DNA of 5,122 bases from Streptomyces speibonae. Its GTDB lineage: Bacteria; Actinomycetota; Actinomycetes; Streptomycetales; Streptomycetaceae. The DNA lies in NCBI GenBank assembly GCA_000715605.1, contig KL568640.1, forward strand, positions 1,851-6,972, given 5' to 3'. Both the position numbers and the translations under genes were made by a program. Positions 1 to 4,768 of the stretch are shown one piece after another. Position 1 is the first letter of the stretch. Each line of letters starts with the position of its first letter. Under the pieces are notes generated by a model. That model was not told the DNA's origin. It saw nothing but the letters and a program-made list of their open reading frames with translations, and searched no databases.

Positions 1-18
1 GATGTGTATAAGAGACAG
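1..18 (+). other. Residual Nextera (Tn5 mosaic-end) sequencing adapter
   Basis: The first 18 bases equal the 19-base Tn5 mosaic end used in Nextera/tagmentation libraries, lacking only its first A. The following base continues the metallo-hydrolase reading frame, so genomic sequence starts at about base 19. This is library-construction sequence and not a mobile element of the organism. It marks the window's left edge as a contig or read terminus. Residues encoded by bases 1-18 should not be counted as protein. Confidence 0.96.
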
Positions 19-1052
19 GGGAACGCCAGTGTCTGGCCGGCCTCCTCGGCCACGTCCTTCATCCACTCCCCCGGCTCCGCCCACGCGTGCGGCGCCAGGT
101 TGAAGGTGGCCCAGTGGATGGGCAGCAGCACGCCGGACGCCGCGCCGCCCTGGAGGTCCAGGTGGGAGCGCAGGCCCTCCTGCGGTGTCATGTGGATGTC
201 CGGCCAGAAGTCCGCGTACGCGCCGACCTGGATCATCGTCGCGTCGAACGGGCCGTGGTCGGCGCCGATGTCGCGGAAGCCCTCGAAGTAGCCGGTGTCG
301 CCGCTGTGGTAGATCCGGTGCTCCTCGCCGGTGACCACCCAGGAGGCCCAGAGGGTGTGCTGGGTGTTGCGCAGCGCCCGGCCGCAGAAGTGGCGGGCCG
401 GGGTGGCGGTCAGGGTGAGGCCGCCGATCCTCGTCGTGTCGTGCCAGTCCAGTTCGCGCAGGCGGTCCTCGGAGACGCCCCAGTGCTCCAGGTGCGCGCC
501 GACGCCGAGGGGCACGGCGAACAGGGTGTCCGTGCCGGCCAGCTCCTTGATCGTGGGCAGGTCCAGGTGGTCGTAGTGGTCGTGGGAGATCACGACGGCG
601 TCGACCGGGCCGAGCGCGGCCAGCGGCAGGGGCGCGGGGTGCAGCCGCTTGGGTCCGGCGAAGGGGAACGGCGAGCAGCGCTCACCCCACACGGGGTCGA
701 ACAGGATCCGGTGACCGTCGATCTCCGCGAGCACTCCGGAGTGGCCCATCCAGGTCAGGCGCAGCCCCGTGGCGGGCGGGCGGGAGATGTCGGCGAGGGT
801 GGTCGGGTGCACCGGTATGCAGCCCGTGGGGGTGCGGCGGACCCCGGCGTCCCGGTCGAAGTAGAGCTTCAGCATGTCCCACCTCGAGCCCGAGAAGCCG
901 CTGCGGGTGGGGCCGCCCGGGTTCTGGAACACACCGTCCTTGAAGTGCGGGGATCTGCGGATGCGGGCCATGCGCTCACCGCTCGGGTCCACGCCGAAGA
1001 CTTCGGGCCGCAGGGCACGCGGCCCTGAGCCAAGGAGACGGTAACCGGCCAC
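19..1052 (-). CDS. MBL-fold metallo-hydrolase, NAPE-PLD/COG2220-like, C-terminus missing
   Basis: A metal-dependent hydrolase of the metallo-beta-lactamase fold, probably cytoplasmic, since no signal peptide is visible. 344 genomic residues can be read. The metal-site motifs are all present: HDHYDH at 157-162 (H157, H159, D161, H162), H221 in ARHF, D252 in SGDTGYF and H313 in PIHW. An N-terminal FQNP (42-45) and WMGHSG (101-106) fit the branch that includes NAPE-hydrolysing phospholipase D, more than UlaG lactonases. The GTG start at 1052 has a GGGAGGA Shine-Dalgarno, and an in-frame TGA lies a short way upstream, limiting any extension. The stop codon is absent: the gene runs into the adapter, losing perhaps a few tens of residues by comparison with family members. 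Substrate is unknown; phospholipase activity is only a family-based possibility. It lies downstream of the SGNH gene with a 182-base gap, so it probably has its own promoter. Confidence 0.93.
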
Positions 1053-1084
1053 GCTTCCTCCCAATGGAGTGGGTCAGGCATTCC

Positions 1085-1090
1085 ATTATG
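1085..1090 (-). promoter_or_regulatory. Candidate -10 element of the metallo-hydrolase gene
   Basis: On the minus strand this reads CATAAT, five of six matches to the TATAAT consensus, and it would place transcription start about 26 bases before the GTG at 1052. No convincing -35 hexamer is present at the expected distance; instead a perfect 6-1-6 palindrome (1097-1109) occupies the spacer. Streptomyces promoters often lack a clear -35, so this remains a tentative assignment. Confidence 0.3.
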
Positions 1091-1187
1091 TGGGGACGGT
1101 GCGGCACCGCGGCGCGGGCTGTGGACGCGGCCACGGTGACGGCCGGCGCACCATGAACACGTCCACGGCATCCTCCGTCCCGGTGGT

Positions 1188-1201
1188 GGGTCGCCGGACC
1201 C
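1188..1201 (-). terminator. Possible hairpin terminator after the SGNH hydrolase gene
   Basis: Arms GGGTC and GACCC are separated by a four-base loop, 34 bases beyond the SGNH stop. A second small stem (CCGCG / CGCGG, 1215-1230) lies even closer to the stop. Neither is followed by a T-run, which is normal for Streptomyces terminators, but stems of 5 bp are weak in such GC-rich DNA. Confidence 0.3.
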
Positions 1202-1234
1202 GCGGCGCGTCGTACCGCGATGTCGCGCGGGGGT

Positions 1235-2053
1235 TCACGCCACCGAGGCGATCCGCAGTTTGATGTCGTCCGGGGAGAGGGTGCCCTTGGCGGTCACGTG
1301 GTCGCCGGAGGACTCGCCGCGCAGACGGCGGCCGATCCACGGCACCAGGTACTCGCGGGCCCAGTGGACGTCGTCGCGGCGGACCTCGAGGGTGCCGCGG
1401 GCCGGCAGCGGCGGCCAGGGCTGCTCGGGGTCGGCGGGCACCTCGAGGCCGAGAGCCTGCCCGGCGCGGAGCGCCACCCGGGTGTGGCCCTCGGGCGACA
1501 GGTGCAGCCGGTCGGCGTCCCAGGCCCTGCGGTCCTGGACGCTCTTGAGGGACCACAGGTCGAGCACCGGGCAGCCGTAGCGGTCGGCGACGGCCCGGAC
1601 ATGGCCGTTGTAGGTGGCGATCTTGCCGCGCAGATGCTTGAGCAGGGGGACGCCGCGGGTGTCGAACCCGGTCGTCACCAGGACCGTGCCGGCCGCGGGC
1701 GCGAGCGCGGCGACGGCCCGCTCGAAGCGTTCGGCGACCTCGTCCGGGTCGGTGCCCGGGCGGAGGATGTCGTTGCCGCCCGCGCAGAACGAGACCAGGT
1801 CGGGGGCGAGTTCCACGGCCCTCGGGAGCTGGTCCGCCACGATCTGGTCCAACAGCTTCCCGCGCACCGCGAGGTTGGTGTACGCGAAGTCGCCTTCGGG
1901 CCGGCGGTCGGCGAGCAGCACGGCGAGCCGGTCGGCCCACCCGACGAACGCCCCGTCGGGGCCGGGATCGCCGACCCCCTCGGTGAAGCTGTCCCCCAGC
2001 GCCACGTACGACCCGATCATTCTTCTGCTGTCACTCTTCGAATCGTCTGCCAC
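1235..2053 (-). CDS. SGNH/GDSL-family hydrolase (esterase/lipase-like)
   Basis: A serine hydrolase of the SGNH fold, 272 residues from the GTG at 2053. The four blocks are clear: GDSF with nucleophile S22 (19-23 region), the block II glycine in NLAVRGK (G65), GGND with N94, and DRLH with D181 and H184 as the catalytic Asp-His pair. No signal peptide or membrane span is visible, so it is probably cytoplasmic; this matches a common Streptomyces type with N-terminal VALGDSFTEGVGD and a C-terminal extension after residue 205 rich in Trp, Arg and Pro. The substrate cannot be read from sequence; carboxyl esters or acyl groups are family expectations. The start is uncertain: the GTG has a poor Shine-Dalgarno, while ATG at 2020 (M12) also precedes the catalytic domain and has only a weak AGAAG. 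A 10-codon ORF with a better ribosome site overlaps the GTG. The gene is separated from the peptidase upstream by a strong terminator. Confidence 0.94.
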   Translation of the reverse strand: MADDSKSDSRRMIGSYVALGDSFTEGVGDPGPDGAFVGWADRLAVLLADRRPEGDFAYTNLAVRGKLLDQIVADQLPRAVELAPDLVSFCAGGNDILRPGTDPDEVAERFERAVAALAPAAGTVLVTTGFDTRGVPLLKHLRGKIATYNGHVRAVADRYGCPVLDLWSLKSVQDRRAWDADRLHLSPEGHTRVALRAGQALGLEVPADPEQPWPPLPARGTLEVRRDDVHWAREYLVPWIGRRLRGESSGDHVTAKGTLSPDDIKLRIASVA

Positions 2054-2082
2054 AGCAGCTCATGATTCACCCTCGAATGTGA

Positions 2083-2099
2083 CCTACGCGACCGTAAGG
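2083..2099. promoter_or_regulatory. Imperfect palindrome, candidate repressor operator of the SGNH gene
   Basis: The core TACG-CGAC-CGTA is an exact inverted repeat, flanked by CC/GG that pair after one mismatch. It lies 30-46 bases upstream of the SGNH GTG, where the promoter must be (a possible minus-strand -10, TAGGTC, overlaps it). TACG/CGTA half-sites are common in TetR-family operators in actinobacteria, but no regulator gene is seen in the window to pair it with. Confidence 0.25.
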
Positions 2100-2171
2100 G
2101 AGGGTTGACGTGCGGTGAGATAAGCCACTCCCACAGTGTCGCCCTGCCGGGAATACACGGGAACACACCGG

Positions 2172-2201
2172 AGGCCGGACCCGGGGATCGGGGTCCGGCC
2201 T
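2172..2201 (-). terminator. Strong hairpin terminator after the M23 peptidase gene
   Basis: Arms AGGCCGGACCC and GGGTCCGGCCT pair perfectly over 11 bp around an 8-base loop. It starts 34 bases beyond the peptidase TGA and lies before the SGNH gene, so it should separate these two same-strand genes into different transcripts. There is no T-run, as usual for high-GC actinobacterial terminators. Confidence 0.85.
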
Positions 2202-2235
2202 TCGGCGCGCGTGTCAGGAAGGTCGCCGCAGGGGG

Positions 2236-3159
2236 TCAGATGGAGACGCCCTTGGAGCGGAGGTAGGAGATCGGGTCCACGTCCGAGCCGTAGTTCGGGC
2301 TGGTCCGGATCTCGAAGTGCAGGTGCGGGCCGGTCGAGTTGCCGGTCGAACCGGAGAGACCGACCTGCTGGCCGGCGCTCACGGTCTGGCCGGCCGAGAC
2401 CGACAGCGAGGACAGGTGGGCGTACTGGGCGTAGTAGCCGTCGCTCAGCTTGATGACGACCTGGTTGCCGTACGCGCCGGCCCAGCCCGCGGAGACGACC
2501 GTGCCGTTGCCGACGGCCTTCAGGGAGGTGCCGGTCCCGACGCTGAAGTCGACACCGGTGTGGTAGCCGCTGGACCACATGCTGCCGGCCACCTTGTAGG
2601 CGGTGCCGATGCCGCCGCCGGGCACCGGGGAGCTGTAACCGGAGGCGGCCTGGTTGGCGGTGGTCTGCTGGGCCGGCTTCTCGGCGGGCTTCTCGGCCTT
2701 CGGCGCGGCGGGCTTCTCGGCCTTGGGCGCGGCGGGCTTCGGGGTCGCCGGCGAAGAGGACTTCTTCGGCGTGGCCTTGGCGGCCTCGCCGTCGAGGGTG
2801 AGCTTCAGGCCGGGGTGGATGAGCGACGGGTCGTCGCCGACGGCCTCGCGGTTGTCCGCGTAGAGCTGCTTCCAGCCGCCGTCGACGTTCTCCGCCTCGG
2901 CGATCTTCGCGAGGTAGTCGCCCGCCTTCACGGTGTACGTGCGGGACTGGTCGCCCTTTTCGGCGCCGGCCTGCTGGCCGGTGACCGAAACGGAAAGCGA
3001 CTGGGCGGCCTTTTCGGGAGCCGCCTGCGGCGTGGCCGCGTGGGCGCCGGTGGCGCCGAGAAGCGGCAGGGCGAGTGCGGCGCCACCGGTTCCGGCGACG
3101 GCGATGGAACGGGTGAAACGCTGAGCCTTGGTACGGCGGTGCTTACCCTTCGCGGGCAT
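2236..3159 (-). CDS. Secreted LysM + M23 peptidase (peptidoglycan endopeptidase)
   Basis: A 307-residue exported cell-wall hydrolase expected to cut peptide cross-links of peptidoglycan. In order: a signal peptide with basic n-region KGKHRRTKAQR, hydrophobic stretch 19-35 and probable cleavage after GAHA (41); a LysM domain at about 74-122 starting YTVKAGD, which binds glycan; a Pro/Ala/Lys linker at 127-170 made of PKAEKPAA-type repeats; and a C-terminal LytM/M23 domain at about 180-300. Zinc ligands are H200 and D204 (HTGVD) and H281 in PHLHFE, with H248 (YAHLS) and H279 also conserved. All catalytic residues are present. The ATG at 3159 is chosen over an in-frame upstream one at 3246 because it has GGAGAGG upstream, directly precedes the signal peptide, and the extension would lie inside the riboswitch. 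Expression is expected to be set by c-di-AMP through the leader. Whether it cuts D,D or other cross-links cannot be told. Confidence 0.97.
   Translation of the reverse strand: MPAKGKHRRTKAQRFTRSIAVAGTGGAALALPLLGATGAHAATPQAAPEKAAQSLSVSVTGQQAGAEKGDQSRTYTVKAGDYLAKIAEAENVDGGWKQLYADNREAVGDDPSLIHPGLKLTLDGEAAKATPKKSSSPATPKPAAPKAEKPAAPKAEKPAEKPAQQTTANQAASGYSSPVPGGGIGTAYKVAGSMWSSGYHTGVDFSVGTGTSLKAVGNGTVVSAGWAGAYGNQVVIKLSDGYYAQYAHLSSLSVSAGQTVSAGQQVGLSGSTGNSTGPHLHFEIRTSPNYGSDVDPISYLRSKGVSI
2683..2740. repeat. 24-bp tandem repeat encoding the peptidase linker
   Basis: Two 24-bp units (2683-2706 and 2707-2730) differ at one base and are followed by ten bases of a third copy. They encode the PKAEKPAA octapeptide repeats of the linker between LysM and M23 domains. 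Such in-frame repeats can change copy number without breaking the gene, altering spacer length between wall-binding and catalytic domains. Confidence 0.85.
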
Positions 3160-3165
3160 GACGAA

Positions 3166-3176
3166 TTCCTCTCCGG
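3166..3176 (-). promoter_or_regulatory. Ribosome binding site of the M23 peptidase and possible riboswitch target
   Basis: GGAGAGG precedes the ATG at 3159 by 8 bases and begins only two bases after the last P1 base of the aptamer (3177). The surrounding CCGGAGA (3176 to 3170) is the exact complement of TCTCCGG inside the aptamer's peripheral hairpin (3260 to 3254), and GGAGA also complements TCTCC at 3212 to 3208. No independent terminator hairpin fits between aptamer and start codon, so ribosome-site masking is a plausible mode of control. Confidence 0.6.
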
Positions 3177-3349
3177 CGCCTGCGAGGTGAGCTGTCGGGT
3201 TCGGACTGGAGATGTCCGGCCGCGATGTCACGCGGCTTAACCCCAAGCCTGTTCCGGAGACCGGACCAGGCAGTCTTACCTGTGGGTCCCCCGCTCCTGC
3301 CGTACACGGGTCAGTGTGTGCGGGCTCCGGGCGGCGGCAGGATTAGGCG
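3177..3349 (-). ncRNA. Cyclic-di-AMP riboswitch (ydaO-yuaA leader)
   Basis: The 173-base leader of the peptidase mRNA shows the conserved core of the ydaO class, which binds c-di-AMP and usually lowers expression when ligand is abundant. Reading the minus strand: CGCCTAATCC at the 5' edge (3349), a 7-bp stem CCTGCCG/CGGCAGG (3341-3335 with 3302-3296), GAGCGGGGGACCCA, GGGGTTAAGCC, a GCCGCG/CGCGGC hairpin, then GTCCGAACCCGACAGC and TCACCTCGCAGGCG. P1 closes by CGCCT pairing with AGGCG. These blocks line up one for one with the Bacillus subtilis ydaO leader as I know it. In Streptomyces this class is typically found before genes for cell-wall hydrolases such as resuscitation-promoting factors and LysM/NlpC/M23 proteins, which fits the gene here. 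Confidence 0.97.
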
Positions 3350-3368
3350 TCCGTCCGGATCGGTGGCG

Positions 3369-3398
3369 AACGTAAGCGACCCGGACGCGAGGGGACAA
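3369..3398 (-). promoter_or_regulatory. Housekeeping-type promoter of the riboswitch-peptidase transcript
   Basis: On the minus strand, TTGTCC (3398-3393) and TACGTT (3374-3369) are separated by 18 bases and resemble the -35 and TAnnnT -10 used by the principal Streptomyces sigma factor. Transcription would start near 3362, about a dozen bases before the aptamer's 5' edge. That spacing supports the assignment. An imperfect palindrome, GCGG...CCGC at 3399-3413, directly abuts the -35. Confidence 0.65.
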
Positions 3399-3494
3399 GC
3401 GGAGGTTCCCCGCGAAGGTGCTTTTTCCGTGATCCACAGGAGGAATTGACGTCACCGAGCGTCGATCCCGACGTGGATTGCGTTTTGAATTCCC

Positions 3495-3560
3495 TTGTCG
3501 TTCGCCGTCATTACGTGAGCATGGCGACAACACATCGTCACGGATATGACGATGCTCACG
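3495..3560. repeat. Cluster of overlapping inverted repeats
   Basis: Three exact pairs are interleaved: TTGTCG (3495-3500) with CGACAA (3525-3530); CGTGAGCAT (3514-3522) with ATGCTCACG (3552-3560); and CATCGTCA (3533-3540) with TGACGATG (3547-3554) around a six-base loop. The last two share bases 3552-3554, so as RNA they could not both form completely, suggesting either alternative structures or several protein-binding half-sites. There is no T-run to suggest termination. Confidence 0.7.
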
Positions 3561-3696
3561 CACCCCATTCCCATCTCCCTTTCTTTGTGGGCACATTATG
3601 GCGAAGTGAATTAATCGGACAGAACGCCTTAATGCCTCTATTACCGGATGCCGGTCGCCGCGTGTGGACAACTCATTGCCCCAGGCAGGCATGTCG

Positions 3697-3702
3697 TATC
3701 GT
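3697..3702 (+). promoter_or_regulatory. Candidate -10 element of the phosphatase gene
   Basis: TATCGT fits the Streptomyces TAnnnT -10 pattern and would start transcription about 48 bases before the GTG at 3757. The only -35-like hexamer, TTGCCC at 3676-3681, gives a 15-base spacer, shorter than usual. It is the best candidate seen, but weak. Confidence 0.3.
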
Positions 3703-3756
3703 CGAGTGACGCACGCCGACGAGCCGCGGCGGCGGCGCCGAGTGGGAGGAGTCCCC

Positions 3757-4554
3757 GTGACGCAGCAGATCCCGTCGACCGAACCCGAGCTGGCCGGAGT
3801 GCGCAACTTCCGCGACGTGGGCGGACTGCCGACCGTGGACGGTCGGCGGGTGCGGCACGGCGTGCTGTTCCGCAGCGGTCACCTGGCCCACGCGACCACG
3901 GAGGACGCCGTCTTCCTCTCCTCGCTCGGGCTGCACACGATCTTCGACTTCCGCAACGCGGCGGACCAGAAACTGGAAGGGCCGGACGTCGCGCTGCCCG
4001 GGGTGCGCAATGTGAACCTGCCGCTCAGCGACCCGGCCGACGGCGCCGAGTTCTGGAAGATGGTCCGCGACGGCGACCTGGACCAGCTGCGCTCGATCCT
4101 CGCGGACGGCCAGGGCGCGGACCGGATGGTCCACTCCTACCGGACGATCATCAAGGAGCGCACCGCCGAGCACGCCCAGGTGCTGCGCTCGCTCGCCGAG
4201 GACAGCGTGCCCGCACTGATGCACTGCGCGGCGGGCAAGGACCGGGCGGGACTGTCGGTGGCGGTCACGCTGCTCGCGCTGGGGGTCGAGCGGGAGGCGA
4301 TCGTGGAGGACTACCTGAAGTCCAACGCCAAGCACCGCCGTTACAAGGTGTACCGCAGCGGCGGCTCCGACTCGGCCTACTCCCCCGAGGTGATGGAGCT
4401 GCTCAGCCCGCTGTTCGACGCGCGGGCGGAGTACCTGTCGGCCGCCTTCGACACCGTCGAGGAGACCTGGGGCGGCGTGGACACCTATCTGGAGCGGGGC
4501 CTCGGCCTCACCGCCGGGGCCCGGGAGCGGCTGCGCTCGCGCATGCTCGACTGA
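3757..4554 (+). CDS. Tyrosine/serine phosphatase, MptpB/LipA type (Y_phosphatase3)
   Basis: A 265-residue protein phosphatase of the cysteine-dependent class. The signature loop HCAAGKDRAG at 156-165 supplies nucleophile C157 and phosphate-binding R163; the Lys-Asp inside it (K161, D162) is characteristic of the branch containing Mycobacterium tuberculosis MptpB and Listeria LipA, which act on phosphotyrosine, phosphoserine/threonine and phosphoinositides. The N-terminal GVRNFRDVGGLP (14-25) and FDFRN (63-67) are also typical. No signal peptide is evident, so secretion is not supported; its role in Streptomyces is unknown. The GTG at 3757 is preferred over an in-frame ATG at 3664 because GGGAGGAG lies 6 bases upstream and the alternative N-terminal extension is Arg-rich and lacks family similarity. 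It stands alone on the plus strand, divergent from the riboswitch transcript and convergent with the small membrane protein gene 22 bases away. Confidence 0.95.
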   Translation: MTQQIPSTEPELAGVRNFRDVGGLPTVDGRRVRHGVLFRSGHLAHATTEDAVFLSSLGLHTIFDFRNAADQKLEGPDVALPGVRNVNLPLSDPADGAEFWKMVRDGDLDQLRSILADGQGADRMVHSYRTIIKERTAEHAQVLRSLAEDSVPALMHCAAGKDRAGLSVAVTLLALGVEREAIVEDYLKSNAKHRRYKVYRSGGSDSAYSPEVMELLSPLFDARAEYLSAAFDTVEETWGGVDTYLERGLGLTAGARERLRSRMLD

Positions 4555-4558
4555 GGGG

Positions 4559-4578
4559 AGCCGCGCCGCCCGGCGGCT
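4559..4578. terminator. Possible bidirectional terminator between convergent genes
   Basis: AGCCGC and GCGGCT pair over 6 bp with an eight-base loop, right after the phosphatase TGA and overlapping the TAG of the small membrane protein gene. The location in the 22-base convergent gap is right for a shared terminator, though the stem is short and no T-run follows. Confidence 0.4.
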
Positions 4579-4768
4579 ACTTCTTGGGAGCCATCTCGAA
4601 CAGGAAGTAGATGAAGGCCGCGAAGACGTGCCCCACCACCACGTAGACGAACAGCCGCACCCACAGGGCCCGGGGGATTTTGTCCTCCATGTCCTTGAGG
4701 CCCGCGGTATCCGCGGTGTCCGCGGTGTCCTTGCTGTCCTTGCTGTCCTTGCCGATCTTGCCGGTCAT
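4577..4768 (-). CDS. Small single-span membrane protein (resembles DUF6126)
   Basis: A 63-residue protein with three parts: a polar, charged N-terminal segment (1-26) containing KDS, KDT and ADT triplet repeats; a conserved-looking junction MEDKIPRALWVRLF (27-40); and one hydrophobic span at about 36-57 ending in Glu-Met-Ala-Pro-Lys-Lys. Two Lys at the C-terminus and the single His in the span (H47) are notable. The second half resembles small Streptomyces proteins I recall as the DUF6126 family; the function is not known. The ATG at 4768 is supported by GGAGAGG upstream and by its ATGA overlap with the stop of the cupin gene, which implies translational coupling. M27 is an alternative start that would yield just the conserved half, but it has a poor ribosome site. 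An interaction with the upstream regulator is an inference from coupling only. Confidence 0.85.
   Translation of the reverse strand: MTGKIGKDSKDSKDTADTADTAGLKDMEDKIPRALWVRLFVYVVVGHVFAAFIYFLFEMAPKK
4703..4747. repeat. Five 9-bp tandem repeats in the small membrane protein gene
   Basis: Five consecutive 9-base units run through the N-terminal coding segment: three of the CGCGGTGTC type (one with a single change) and two CTTGCTGTC. On the coding strand they give the Lys/Ala-Asp-Ser/Thr triplets. Because units are multiples of three, copy-number changes keep the frame. Confidence 0.9.

Larger units (their letters stand above)
3440..3720. other. AT-rich intergenic stretch with nested inverted repeats, no confident gene
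   Basis: This part of the gap between the riboswitch promoter and the phosphatase is visibly richer in A and T than anything else in the window. Its only long ORF (TTG at 3446 to TGA at 3709) uses several rare TTA codons and lacks G/C third-position bias, so I do not call it. It holds a cluster of inverted repeats at 3495-3560. It probably contains regulatory sites for the phosphatase gene or an unrecognised small RNA; nothing in it matches a family I know. Confidence 0.6.

Noticed and set aside
87..1028. Long plus-strand ORF opposite the metallo-hydrolase
   Set aside because: Antisense frame of a gene whose own strand shows complete catalytic motifs; the translation is low-complexity Val/Gly/Arg typical of high-GC shadows.
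1086..1940. 284-codon minus-strand ORF overlapping the SGNH gene
   Set aside because: Arg/Pro-rich alternative frame of the SGNH gene. Only its last 26 codons, outside that gene, were kept as a low-interest observation.
2105..2110. Plus-strand TTGACG as a -35 element
   Set aside because: No -10-like hexamer lies 16-19 bases downstream, and no plus-strand gene follows.
2317..3240. Long plus-strand ORF opposite the M23 peptidase
   Set aside because: Gly/Leu/Arg-rich shadow frame of the peptidase; it continues into the riboswitch and has no motif.
3160..3246. N-terminal extension of the peptidase to ATG at 3246
   Set aside because: The 29 added residues are encoded by the riboswitch core and would bury the signal peptide; the ATG at 3159 has the ribosome site.
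3446..3451. Plus-strand TTGACG as a -35 element of the phosphatase
   Set aside because: The bases at the expected -10 position are GC-rich, and the site lies more than 300 bases from the gene.
3446..3709. 87-codon plus-strand ORF starting TTG in the AT-rich region
   Set aside because: It has several TTA codons and no G/C third-position bias, unlike all neighbours; the AGGAGG is only two bases from the TTG; the product resembles nothing I recognise.
3664..3756. N-terminal extension of the phosphatase to ATG at 3664
   Set aside because: The extension is Arg-rich without family similarity, and GTG at 3757 has a strong Shine-Dalgarno.
3276..3806. 176-codon minus-strand ORF across the intergenic region
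   Set aside because: It runs through the riboswitch promoter and aptamer and into the phosphatase start, is Arg-rich, and shows no domain; it is a chance open frame.
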